Positions 15,201 to 23,200 of a stretch of DNA of 64,000 nt are shown here, piece by piece. Numbering within the stretch: position 1 is the stretch's first letter; the number at the start of each line of letters is the position of its first letter. A program made the translations under genes and the position numbers. Under the pieces are notes generated by a model that saw nothing but the letters and a program-made list of their open reading frames with translations, did no database searches and was not told the origin of the DNA. Location: positions 7,728,501 through 7,792,500 of the forward strand of contig NC_064225.1 in NCBI RefSeq assembly GCF_023101765.2, given 5' to 3'. This stretch comes from Spodoptera frugiperda. Its lineage: Eukaryota; Arthropoda; Insecta; Lepidoptera; Noctuidae.

Positions 15201-16551
15201 AGTGGTCGCAAGTGTGACTGCTGGACAATGGGTCCCGGGTTCGATTCCCGGGTCGGGCAAAGTATTACTGGTTTTTTTTTCGGATTTTCGAAAATTTCTC
15301 AGTAGTAGCACGGAGTCTGGAATTGTGTGTGACTTTAACATAAAAAAATGGTGAAAAGCGGGTATACATTGTATAGCGGCATTACGTGCTGTAATGTACA
15401 CCTCTGCCTACCCCTTCGGGGATAAAAGGCGTGATGTTGTGTGTGTGTGTGTGATAATATAATGACTTGTGTACGTTGCAGGCGGCATCAACGTGACGAT
15501 AAAGTCCCGCGAGCCGTCGTCCAAGTTGGTCGGCGCGGACGCGGGCAAACTGCTCGTGTTGACGTACCCGTGGGACGGGAACGCGCATCCCGGGAACGAA
15601 TTCTGGTCTGTATACCTTTATTACATTAAAACATTGTCTGACTGAGATTGTCTTCTGTGTCGTTAGTGTGTTTACTAATACTTCCATAACATAATATCAG
15701 TGCAACTACCAGCAAGGTTGTAGCGGCTTCGATTCTCTCCCCCAAACTGACTATTCCTTGTGTTCACACAAGTACAAGCAAGGGACTTCAAGTTCGATTA
15801 CCGATAGGGTAAATTGTTATTGGTAAAAAACTTAGTAATACATATAACAGTCTGGAATTGTGCCCGGTATATGGCTGTAGGCGCGCCTCATATTACATGA
15901 CATTCATACATGGTCAAAAGTGTATGTTACGTTCTACGTATGTACTAATGGGATTAAAAGGCATGAAGTTATTATTTTTCCCGCCGCGATTCCGTACAAT
16001 AAAAATCACCCAAGTCACCTCACACCCTGCCTGTATACCAAATTTCATCAAAATCCGTACAGTAATTGCACCGTGATTGAGGGACAAACATTCAAACAAA
16101 CAAACTTTCACATTTATAATATTAGTGTAATATTTTTGTACGTCACTGCATAAATAAACATTATTTTTCTACTTTAGTTATTTTATATCAATGAACTAGC
16201 TGACCCGACAAACTTCGTACTGCGTCAAACATTTTTTTCTTACCTTTTAAACGTGGACTGGATTTTTACAAATAATTCAAAACCAAAATTTGCCTAATTG
16301 ATCCAGCCGTTCTCGAGTTATGGCGAGACTAACGAACAGCATTGATTTTTATATATGTACATAGATATATTTGTGTGTACAGGTTAGGCAGTCTGACGGG
16401 GTCGGGCGACCCCGCGGCGGCGTGCTCCACGCAGGTGGCGGAGCTACACAACGCGCACATCAACCCCGCCGTCACCGGGGACAACACCAGGGTCGCCGCC
16501 CCCACCGGGATCAGGACCCTGGCCGATCACTGCCAACAACTCGCTGTATAG
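277..16551 (+). CDS. 13-exon host gene, 564-aa protein, possible DUF4804/MavL-type macrodomain family
   Basis: Coding exons by my reading: 277-282, 459-508, 3040-3198, 3604-3723, 4083-4220, 4533-4601, 5256-5452, 6962-7164, 13369-13600, 14001-14150, 14781-14858, 15482-15605, 16383-16551. Every junction is GT-AG, all phases match, and the total is 1695 nt (565 codons including TAG), which strongly supports the model. The first exon holds only ATG TTG; if it is wrong, translation could start at the Met in exon 2. The exons are GC-rich with low repeat content, unlike the introns. There is no obvious signal peptide or membrane segment. The C-terminal quarter (about residues 468-564) carries YPWDGNAHPGNEFW followed by SGDPAAACSTQVAELHN. 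That glycine- and Asn/Asp-rich pattern reminds me of insect DUF4804 proteins, which I recall being linked to the MavL-type ADP-ribosyl-arginine macrodomain. The family assignment is from memory and uncertain; the exon structure is seen directly. Transposons fill intron 8 (7165-13368). Confidence 0.8.
283..3039 (+). other. Introns 1 and 2 of the host gene
   Basis: Apart from exon 2 (459-508) this stretch is AT-rich intron sequence. The only recognisable content is a LINE-tail fragment at 2420-2596. I see no other coding signal. Confidence 0.6.
2420..2596 (+). repeat. Dispersed repeat R-B (LINE 3'-end type)
   Basis: The stretch with CCCCGATTCCCCAAC, GGCAACGCACTTGTAACGCC and TCAAGTGTCCATGGGCG recurs, diverged, near 26204-26345 and in the duplication at 28200-29060, and reversed at about 5497-5670. 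It resembles the 3' part of a very common lepidopteran LINE-type repeat. This copy lies in intron 2 of the host gene. Confidence 0.6.
3755..4045 (-). mobile_element. tRNA-derived SINE, antisense in intron 4
   Basis: This is the reverse-complement relative of the SINE at 15186-15461: it shares the CCCCGAAGGGGTAGACAGAGG tail block and the GTGCTACTACTGAGAA block, and ends at the degenerate pol III box region near 3990-4040. The B box is mutated here. It stops about 40 bases before exon 5. Confidence 0.6.
4981..5185. mobile_element. MITE with inverted repeats of about 65 bp
   Basis: The sequence begins CCCTTAGTACGAGTTT and ends with its near-complement AAACTCGTACTAAGGG. The arms continue through AGAGCGCGTTTGGCGCTC and its complement. 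The element is about 205 bp, lies wholly in intron 6, and has no coding capacity. Flanks are ACA and TACA, so the target duplication is unclear. Confidence 0.7.
5497..5670 (-). repeat. Dispersed repeat R-B, reversed copy
   Basis: GCAGACGGATCACCTGATGG, GTAAGCAATCGCCGCC and GAGGCCT-type blocks are the complement of the R-B family seen at 26204-26345. It sits just after the exon 7 donor. Confidence 0.55.
5807..6697 (+). mobile_element. Palindrome-tailed element, family B, copy a
   Basis: It starts A|TCTAGACACACGG with the hairpin GACACACGGCAGTGTGTC, passes a CACTGACTGACTCACTC run near 6058-6078, and ends in a long inverted repeat whose outer arm closes at TTTTGGGTGGG. The inverted-repeat arms (about 6358-6480 and 6545-6697) can fold into a cruciform. 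It is nearly identical in content to copies at 12339-13233 and 34876-35737. There is no ORF of note. The TC start after an A and the hairpin suggest a non-autonomous Helitron-like element, but no CTRR end is visible. Confidence 0.65.
6770..6932 (-). repeat. LINE 3'-tail repeat R-A
   Basis: A T-rich run (poly-A on the element strand) is followed by TCATCCAATGACTTCTCCC, then GGCGAGGCGAGAGGGAGTGT and GAGCCGGAGCCCCGGTAAAC. The same block recurs at 14283-14640, 16822-17012 and 50469-50948; the last copy still carries the end of an ORF. It ends about 30 bases before exon 8. Confidence 0.65.
7187..7330 (-). repeat. 3' LTR of the Mag-type element
   Basis: 144 bp, matching 11599-11742. In element sense it follows the purine tract GTGGGGAGGGA (7331-7341). 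Confidence 0.9.
7331..7341 (-). promoter_or_regulatory. Polypurine tract of the Mag-type element
   Basis: The complement reads GTGGGGAGGGA directly upstream of the 3' LTR, the expected position of the plus-strand primer. Confidence 0.75.
7414..11538 (-). CDS. Gag-Pol polyprotein of the Mag-type element
   Basis: The frame stays open to 11598, but the upstream codon there is GTG in the primer-binding site. The first ATG is at 11538 (MSIGKIKEFD...), giving about 1374 residues. Order of domains: Gag (about 1-230) with a Mag-like LAERYRFRQKRQ block; two CCHC zinc knuckles (about 236-269, each CX2CX4HX4C); aspartic protease with DTG (about 338-340); reverse transcriptase with FLDD in place of the commoner YLDD; RNase H (VTCDASARGIGG); integrase with the HHCC finger, D at VVVDSMSKW, VTDNGPPF, and E in NGAAENAV. 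No stop or frameshift is visible and there is no env. A single fused gag-pol frame with short LTRs and a tRNA-Ser primer is typical of the Mag lineage. Whether it is still active is unknown. Confidence 0.92.
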   Translation of the reverse strand: MSIGKIKEFDMRSGLWTSYMDRLEMYFKVNKVSDEMKLPTMIASMGDEAYELLVNLASPNKPSELSFVQAGDLMQQHLQPPPSSLAERYRFRQKRQGATEDVATYVAELKKLSRNCKFNTNLNENLRDQFICGLRSDVIRQRLFAENDTINFAEAVKLACSLEAAERDAAVVEGKGASEARSTCSVHALEKCAGRVGQGRGRRVGGAGPVAPTARGRTRPVNVRMTGSAGSVNAGCAACGAANHDFDRCRYRNFVCSKCQNVGHLRRVCPEWKGRRSQENNDGQEKAIRRGFHFGDLDYGTSDEEGVIEDLNLMALNNYKAVSLPILIDNIPIVMEIDTGTAISCINKNVYDLYFDHLPIKNDNTILKFYDGSKIKPLGIIKPSVCYDAIEKQLELFVIENGTTSLIGRQWLAELQIDIPKFQCNFIRKDDKQIDIVLCKLLDRYKELFSGGLGRYRGGKATLRVREGAEPVFHRARPLPYALRERVDAELDAMLRAGVIEPVDCSDWASPLVPVNKADGTLRICADYKSTLNPVLLVDRYPLPRIDDVLVGLNGAQYLSKIDLSNAYNQIVLDDSKKFTVINTHRGLFRYNRLVYGLASSVGIFQRIMTNLFQGIPHVQAFLDDIIIGGQTRTEHLQALEAVLKRLADNGLKLRKDKCVFLVDNVKYLGYVISKDGIKADTSKIDAILKIEAPTNVTELRSFLGMINFYARFTRNLSSLLAPLHSLLRKEIPWKWDSECERAFGEVKRALVSSEVLAHYDPRKPVIVTCDASARGIGGVLAQRGVRGERPVAYASRALTAAEKNYSQIHREALAIIFCVKKFHQYLYGRKFTLRTDHKPLVSIFGPNAGIPTMTASRMQRWAVILSAYDYDIEYIKTNENCADGLSRLPINTTKQGSDVIPEQTYLHFAQEALLLDNKQIKTFTLKDAILSRVLSFIRDGWPEVCSIVGMQPYFNRKSELYEELGCVMWGHRVVIPDGCRDKVLKLIHEPHMGIVKSKAIARSYVWWPGIDEAVERECRACATCAQHADAPPSASPRLWPWPHRPWTRLHLDFMGPIGGRLYLVVVDSMSKWLEVFLVPNTSARSTISKLSELWSRFGVPRQIVTDNGPPFTSSEFATSLQGDGVEHVFTAPYHPASNGAAENAVRTLKKVIKKAIAENKNIELTLNNFLLHYRNTEHCSTGESPAILLMGRRLRTRLDALKPDREGKVRESQQRQVRGKGGESREVGVGDDVWYRQYLKAEKWQPGSVIKSTGTNDYKILDDKGNVHHRHLDQLKRRTRSSLVVPTGTRPSSVDPQTLEPDIQAEIPSERTVVRGEQLGEPGGKIGTNTESVEDLGMPISEDFTTPPTTPVPTQPRPVRSCRVGKTINYKYS
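11587..11597 (-). promoter_or_regulatory. Primer-binding site, tRNA-Ser(GCU) type
   Basis: In element sense TGGCGACGAGG lies one base after the 5' LTR. It is complementary to the CCA-bearing 3' end expected for an insect serine tRNA (GCU), a primer known for Mag elements. The tRNA match is from memory. Confidence 0.7.
11599..11742 (-). repeat. 5' LTR of the Mag-type element
   Basis: 144 bp, direct repeat of 7187-7330 with one visible difference. Confidence 0.9.
11743..12338 (+). other. Rest of intron 8, no gene seen
   Basis: AT-rich sequence with no ORF of interest. The block GGAGCCCGAGACCTTTCCAA near 11871 recurs diverged near 56205, so part of it is another dispersed repeat. Confidence 0.45.
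12339..13233 (-). mobile_element. Palindrome-tailed element, family B, copy b
   Basis: Same element as 5807-6697 in the opposite orientation: the outer palindrome arm starts CCCACCCAAAAC at 12339 and the hairpin head ends TCTAGA at 13233. The two arms (about 12339-12490 and 12540-12675) are almost perfect complements. It ends about 135 bases before exon 9. Confidence 0.65.
14166..14275 (+). repeat. Fragment of the CCGGCCAAGTGC dispersed element (terminal part)
   Basis: AGGGTTCCGTAGCCAAATGG followed by GTCTGTCTGTCTGTCTGAC and GTCCGTCCGTATG is the terminal part of the family best preserved at 33687-34316. It sits right after the exon 10 donor. Confidence 0.5.
14283..14640 (-). repeat. LINE 3'-tail repeat R-A, interrupted copy
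   Basis: GGGGAAAATCATCCAATGAC at about 14282 and the rest of the R-A block at 14505-14635 are separated by about 200 bp of unrelated sequence. It is in intron 10. Confidence 0.5.
15186..15461 (+). mobile_element. tRNA-derived SINE with intact pol III boxes
   Basis: Internal promoter boxes are well preserved: A box TGGCCAAGTGG at 15195-15205 and B box GGTTCGATTCC at 15238-15248. A lepidopteran-type body follows (CCTACCCCTTCGGGGATAAA) and then a GT-rich simple-repeat tail. It lies in intron 11, in the same sense as the host gene, ending just before exon 12. The family is shared with 3755-4045. Confidence 0.8.
15955..16130 (+). repeat. RTE-like LINE 3' end
   Basis: ACCAAATTTCATCAAAATCC, then CAAACATTCAAACAAACAAA and TTATAATATTAGT form the characteristic tail of insect RTE-type LINEs. 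5'-truncated, in intron 12. Confidence 0.5.
16194..16345 (+). repeat. Dispersed repeat of the ACTAGCTGACCCGACAAAC type
   Basis: The start ACTAGCTGACCCGACAAAC and the TTCTCGAGTTATGGCG block are common in lepidopteran introns (RTE/SINE-like). The copy is short and ends about 40 bases before exon 13. Confidence 0.4.
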
Positions 16552-16597
16552 ACCACTATAATGTAATCAACCAACTCATTTAGTACACAGACAACAA

Positions 16598-16603
16598 AAT
16601 AAA
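16598..16603 (+). terminator. Poly(A) signal of the host gene
   Basis: AATAAA 47 bases after the stop codon. A second AATAAA at 18716-18721 followed by a T/G-rich stretch could serve a longer 3' UTR, but the LINE tail and Helitron/MITE in between make the near site more likely. Confidence 0.5.
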
Positions 16604-16821
16604 GAATTAATTATTATGTTATCGGCTTACTCACGTATTGTTTTGACGAGTAACTCGACTAGTTTCAAGCCATGCTAGAGGCTCATATTCATGAGCAGCG
16701 TTCCGCGACACACGACGCGGCGATTGTCGCGCTGCTACTGGCATCGGTCTCACGAAAGTTACAATAAAAAAAATAAAGAATTATTCAGTATGGAGTGACC
16801 ATTGATTGGTTACAATAGATT

Positions 16822-17012
16822 TTTTTTTTTTTTTTTGAGGGGGAAAATCATCCAATGACTTTTCCCGCCTTGGGCGAGGCGAGAAGGAGTGTCAGACTCT
16901 TACTGACTAAAAACCACCCCGTTCCTTCTCCTGCTTTTCGAGCCGGAGCTCCGGTAAACCCGCTAGGTAGTCCGCAGCTCCGGATCAGGCATCAGCCCTG
17001 CTGGGCCCCATC
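16822..17012 (-). repeat. LINE 3'-tail repeat R-A
   Basis: A T16-type run (poly-A on the element strand) is followed by the full R-A block through CAGCCCTGCTGGGCCCCATC. 5'-truncated LINE insertion downstream of the host gene. Confidence 0.65.
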
Positions 17013-17528
17013 TGGTTACAATAGATGTGGCTTCATTAATTAATACTGTTTAGTCCTTTATAAGGCATAAATAACTGACCAGGTTAAAGTAAAACTTGTT
17101 GTGGTTTATTAAAATATGCTTTTTGTAATATTCACTGAACTTTTCGTTGAAGTAAACATGGTGGTAAAAATATTCCCTTTGCCTTATAAAGGGTTAGTTA
17201 GTCTAACAATATTTTGTTCATATCTGTGCTGAATAAGTCTTTATTTTCTTACCTGCATACTAAATGCTTTGGCTGACTGTAACAATGGCGATGTTTCCAA
17301 TGTTTGTAAACAGGAACTATTTATTAAAATTATGGTAAAACCCGAATAGAAGGCTAAAGAAACGTCCTTATTTCTATACAACAGGCAGTGTATAGTATAG
17401 TATTTGATATACTATGGTAACGAACAAGCATGTTTCTTATACTATTTTAAGAATAATTTTGTTATTAAGTACATCATGGCCTTAGGCCTCTGAAGCCGCA
17501 GCAGTGACTGCAGACTATAAGCAAACAC

Positions 17529-18087
17529 CAGGGGCCTTAGTCTGCTATCTATATATTAATACGTGATGCAAAAACTTTGGACCGCTTTTTACGATAATTG
17601 CGCGGACGTAGGGAGCATAAAATTTGGTACACTTATAGTTTATGTGTAGGAGAAGTGCGGGACGCTAATATTTTTCAAAAATAATGCTTATAAAGTACAT
17701 TAAATCAATAAATAAAACATTACACACACATGCATAGTATCTGATCGTATTTGACAAAACGTCAAAATCGATAGACATTGCGATGATATTGACGTCTCAT
17801 ATGATAATAAAAGAGTTTGTTTGAGTTTGAGTTAAATAAAAATTATCCTTGAACGTATGTTAAGTGGTATTGTATATGGTTGAATTTCAACCACTAGGCG
17901 ACCACTAGTTACAATTATTGTGTCAGAATGTTCGACCTTTGTTTGGTACAAGAGGGACGGAGCTATGTAGGTTGTTATACAACCTAGGAGCTATAGGAGG
18001 ATATATAGGAGGTATAGCTCCTTCCCTCTTGCACTGCTCAATGATCGACCATTCTGACACAATTGTAATAGCAGACTAAGGCCTCTG
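17529..18087. mobile_element. MITE split by a Helitron
   Basis: Left end CAGGGGCCTTAGTCTGC and right end GCAGACTAAGGCCTCTG are inverted repeats that extend through TTACAATT and GTGTCAGAATG for about 45 bp. Removing the nested Helitron (17548-17908) leaves an element of about 198 bp. The CAG start is hAT-like, but no clear 8-bp duplication is visible. Confidence 0.65.
17548..17908 (+). mobile_element. Non-autonomous Helitron, complete
   Basis: It starts A|TCTATATATTAATACG and ends CTAG|T, preceded by the hairpin GGTTGAATTTCAACC: the classical TC...hairpin-CTRR structure inserted between A and T. 361 bp, no ORF. Relatives lie at 51522-52412 and 54523-54904. Confidence 0.85.
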
Positions 18088-19858
18088 ATCCCACGGCCGT
18101 GCGTTGATGTACAGCTAAGTATAGTGTGTAGTTCTTAATGTGTATAGTCTGGAATCATAATTATTATGTTGACAACTATTTCATTTTATCTTTGTTATAG
18201 TTATTTCATTGTTGGTATATTAAGCAATACTTTATGTTGGTTATATGAATATTTAAAATAGATATACGACTAATGTAAGACAATATTAGACTGGAATGTT
18301 GTGCCTAGTTGTATTGGTACCGAGATGATTGAATATTGTTCTATATACGGTACATCTTACACAGGGAAGCAGTGACACCGTAATATTTCCTCAATGTTCT
18401 GGCCAACGGTTAGGTTTGCAAGTAAATAAAGGATTGCAACTATAATTTATTTAGTTAATGAATAGGTAAGAAGCAATAACGTACTTGACAGAAGTCAGAA
18501 TGAGTTCATGTGACTATAAATGTATAGTATGTAGTAGATACCTCAGTGTATGCAATGTACAGGCCTAAGCGCCTCGGCCCAAGTCTTGTCAATATGTATA
18601 TACCTCTAGTTTAGAATTACATTGGTGTAACAGTTTATTTATACAACGCGTAGAAAGTATTGTTATTTAGCAACGTTGTTGTGCGTTAAAAAGACTATTT
18701 ATCTTCCTGTAATGAAATAAACGATACCATATTTATGTGTGCTTTTATTTTACCTACTAATTAGCTTTATACTTGCAGTTTCATTCGCTACAATTTAGTA
18801 ACGTTGGTCCAAATTCCAACATGAAAACCATTAAAACCTATCTTAAACAATTTGATTAAAGTACCTAGGTAAGCTGTGCTTTGTGCGCTCACTCCAACCC
18901 CAGCCCCGAAAACATACGTTAAATCAGCAAGATTGGGTGGTATTTCCCATTACCTGATGAATTTTACAGTTAATGTTTCTCTATAAGAACTTTCTGACGT
19001 TAGACAACAAACTGAACCCAGCAGTTCCCGATTCCCGCGCTTTTCGATGAGTTCATTGACCTACCTAGTTAACAAGTCCAAAACAGTTGTATGTAAAACG
19101 GAGTGAATGAAATATTTACTTCTCAATTTCTATTTACTTTATGAACTATTATTTTATGAACTATTTACATTGGACTTCGTTATACATTTGTATTTGTTCG
19201 AATGAGAAAATATATTAACAATCATATTAATACAATTTCTAATCTAACTATCATTTATCAAAGACAGGATACAGTATTGCATTGTACTGTGCAATGTGCA
19301 TTGACTTGCGGAAATAGGGTATTTTTAATTAGTCAAATTCAATACTGTTTAAAAAAAACAAAAGCGAACAAAAATGTTCTCGTTTTGTTGCGTCAAATTG
19401 CATACTTATTAATGTGAAATTAGATTTAAATCATCAAATCTATTAACAATAGCATACCTAAATACTTTTTATATTTTATTGTATTGAATTGAAGAAAATG
19501 CCCAGTTTGTTTCATTTCTTTGAGGAGTAATATATTTGTCTATGGTCTAACAATTTTTAATGGGACCGTTAATTTGATTTGTGAATATAAATTTTAGAAT
19601 ATTTCAGCCTAATTTATTTAGCCAGAGCTAATTTATCTAGATTTAAAAACGTTTCTACAACATAGTATTCAATTGCGATAGTGTATACATGTCTTAAAAT
19701 ACATTTTCAATTTTCATTCAAAAATATCAACCCAAATGTGGGTAAATCGAAATAAATTTGACACTTTGTTGTTTTATACGAAGAATTTAAAGAGTTAACC
19801 CGACCGTATGTGTTATTTAGAACATGTGAATGCTTTTAATTTAGTTGGGTAATAAATG
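18088..19858. other. AT-rich intergenic sequence, nothing recognised
   Basis: There is no convincing ORF, RNA gene or repeat structure here apart from the possible distal AATAAA at 18716. It may include a long 3' UTR of the host gene. Confidence 0.5.
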
Positions 19859-19862
19859 TAAA

Positions 19863-20162
19863 TGTAGCGAGAATATCATCCGTCGCGTCGTTTACGTGCT
19901 GTGTTATAACGAGAATATCATCCGACGCGTCGGTTACGCGCTTCGCGCGCTAACGCAAGCCGCGGCGTTCCCACCGCTCCTCACGTCGCCAGTCGGCCCT
20001 ACACGCCCGTAGTGAAAGCACATGCGCGCGCGACTGCGTCGCGCGGCGCCCTACCTTGTACCTAGATTATTGTTTGAACTATATTACTGCTGTCTGTGTG
20101 TTACCTAATTGTGATTGTCACTGTGTAATTATAATATAATAAACTTTTGTACATTCATTATA
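19863..20162 (+). repeat. 5' LTR of the Gypsy element
   Basis: 300 bp starting TGTAGCGAG. It contains two tandem-like copies of a block beginning CGAGAATATCATCCG (about 19868 and 19910), each followed by a GC-rich CGCGTCG stretch, and an AATAAA near 20137. Confidence 0.92.
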
Positions 20163-20166
20163 AAAA

Positions 20167-20177
20167 TTGCGCCCAAC
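20167..20177 (+). promoter_or_regulatory. Probable primer-binding site, tRNA-Lys-like
   Basis: TTGCGCCCAAC lies a few bases after the LTR. It differs at one base from TGGCGCCCAAC, the usual lysine-tRNA complement. The assignment is tentative because of the mismatch. Confidence 0.45.
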
Positions 20178-20286
20178 TCGTGGCTCGTGCTCAAAGTACC
20201 TACGCGAGTGCGAACGTATTCCACGCTCTGTTGAAGTCTGTTGTGTACCTACTGTACCGAGGCTGTAACCGTCGTGTCTCGAGAAG

Positions 20287-23200
20287 ATGCCGAAAACACG
20301 CGGACAGACGGCCATCGAGAACCGCAGTAGTGATAGTGACGAAGAGTTCACGGATACGCGAGTGGCGGGAACCGCCGCGGACGACAACATGGCGGCGGCG
20401 TCACCTACCACAACGGACCGACGCGATACGAATATAATCACAATGTCAGAAGACCAGCTATCTAGGATCCTGGCCAGCGTGATGAGGGGGTCGACTCAAC
20501 CTCCTGCTGCAGAAGTGCACGCGGTGCACACTGCGCAGAGCAACTTCACCCGGTGCACGGCTCGGTTCGATGGAGCCGCCTGCAACGCCGACGTCGTGGA
20601 AGCATTCATCGAGAGCGTGCTCGTATACAAGGAGTGCGCAGGCGTCTCAGACGACCACGCGTTACGAGGACTGCCGATGCTGCTGACCGGAGACGCCGCC
20701 GTGTGGTGGCGAGGAGTGCGACCTACGGTGGAGAGCTGGGACGACGCGTTACGCCGGCTGCGCTTCATGTACGGCGCGGCGCGCCCAGCCCACAGGGTCT
20801 TACGCGACATATTCGCGACAGAACAACAAAGTGAAAGTGCCGACGTATATATTTCGCGTGTGCGTGCTAACATTTCGCGGTTACCATATCCTTTACCAGA
20901 ACAAATGCAACTCGATATAGTGTATGGCCTGTTACACCGTAGAATCCGCAAACGTGTTCCGCGTGATAGCGTAAGTAGTGTCGACTGTCTGCTTGAGAGA
21001 GCTAGGTACGTAGAGGAGACGCTGGGCGAAGCGAACCAATCTAGTACATCGTCTAACAATAATACCGCGAACACGAATTTACGTAATAAAGATAACCCTT
21101 CAACCTCGACCGGTAAAAATATTAACCCGCAAACGGCTACGTTGAAAAATTTTAACCCACAAACGACCACGTCCGACTCTAGTTCGAACATAGATAGTAG
21201 TAGCGCGACTTCTAAACGTGTTAGACCACGCTGTGCACGCTGCAAACGTTTCGGACACACGATGGACGAGTGTAAGTCGAAAGGTAATGAGTTAGCTTGT
21301 TATGGTTGCGGTCGTGAAGGCGTTATTCGGTCGAAATGTCACACTTGTAAAGGCAAGTGCAAGGAAGACGCACCAGCCGCGGCCGCCGACGGGAAGGTAA
21401 GTTTCCAAAGTGCTTATACACACGATTCCTCCACGTCGCAGCCGACGATAAATATTGAAGTGGCTTCGTTATTAGGTGTCGCTGTGCTTGATACCGGCGC
21501 TACCGAAAGCTTAGCTAGCCCCGGTTTGTATGCTATTTTGTTAAAGAACGGGACTAGTTTTACATCGGCCCGCCGCACGATAGGGTTGGCCGACGGGACC
21601 CAACATACACGTGACGTGTTGTTGTGCGATACGAATGTTGTAGTACGGGGACGTATTGTACCTACAACATTTATTGTTATACCAGGGGCGGAGAATAGGA
21701 CGCTTCTCGGACAAGATTTTATTACGAAATCTGGTATTTTGCTTGACCTTCAACGTGGTTGTTGGTACTTTTCAGATTCCACAAAGGTGAAGGTACCCTT
21801 TGTGCGCTCTTACAGTCTTATGTCCACCAGTGACGCAGAGCTGATGCAGGTTAACACCACCGGCCTGGCACTGAGAGAAAACGAGGGATCTAAGCTGTCA
21901 CCTGCTCAGAGGACGCAGCTCAACCAGCTTATAATATCTAAGGCTGCGCGCTTCGCCACCGAGGGACCAGCTACATCTTACGCTACTCACCACATTCGAG
22001 TAGGCGAGAGGCAGGAGCCTACCGCCTCACCACCCTACCGGATGTCGGCAGGTAAGAAGCAGCTGCTGGACGGTGAGCTCGAGAAGCTGCTGCGAGCAGA
22101 CGTTATAGAGGAGTGTGAGTCGCCGTGGGCCGCGAACGTAGTGTTGGTGAAGAAGAAAGACGGTGGAGTCCGGTTATGTGTGGATTACCGCAAGCTCAAT
22201 GCTGTGACGGAGCCTGACCGGTACCCACTGCCGCGCATAGAAGACGTGCTTCATGCCGCGAAGACCACCGCCTACATGTCAACGCTCGACCTTCATTCTG
22301 GCTATTTCCAGGTAAGTGTCGCGGAAGAGGACCGTGACAAGACCGCGTTTGTTACGCCCTCTGGTACCTACAGGTTTAAGAGAATGCCCATGGGATTGCG
22401 CAACTCCGGTGCCACGTTCCAGAGACTGATCGACCGGTTCCGGTCGAACCTGGTTGTACCAGCGCGGACACTCGAGACCAGTGACGGCGCTGTGACGTCC
22501 TCAGACCCCCGAGGTGGTGGTAGATCGGTAAGTATCCTAGGCTACCTAGATGACCTGATTGTTCTGTCGCCCACATTTGAAGAACACCTCGAGGATCTGG
22601 AGGCAGTCTTCGATAGGCTGGATAAATTTAATCTGCGTGTTAACCGCAAGAAAAGTTGTTTTGCCTGTGATTCGGTGCGGTTCCTGGGGCACATTATTGT
22701 ACCCGGTGGTTTGCAGGTAGACCCGGAGAAGACCTCAGCCATAGCTGACATGCCTGCCCCGAAGAACGAGAGGCAGCTTAAAGGTTTCTTAGCTACGTCA
22801 AGCTGGTTCCGGCGATTTGTGCCGAATTACGCCGCTGTCGCGAAGCCTTTAACTGACCTTCTCAAGAAGAATAGCTCGTGGAGGTGGCATGAGGAGCAGC
22901 AGGCTGCGTTCGAGCACATCAAGAGACTCCTGGTCACCGCACCCATACTCCGTCAAGCCGACGAAGGTAAGCCCTTCTCTCTTAATACCGACAGTAGTGG
23001 TTACTGTCTCGGAGCAGTTCTGATGCAGGGGGAGGGCCCTGATGAGAGGCCTGTGGAGTACGCCAGTCGGTTGCTGTTACCGGCTGAGCGCAACTACACC
23101 ACCACGGAAAGGGAAGCGCTAGCTGTAGTCTGGGCGGTGACTAAATTCAGGGGCTACATCGAAGGGTCAGAGGTCATCGTTAAGTCCGATCATCAACCCT

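Noticed and set aside
15186..15270. Genuine tRNA gene
   Set aside because: A and B boxes are present but the cloverleaf is not complete; a long body and simple-repeat tail follow, and a diverged copy exists at 3755-4045, so it is a SINE.
20496..21260. 254-codon - strand frame
   Set aside because: Antisense shadow of the Gypsy Gag coding region.
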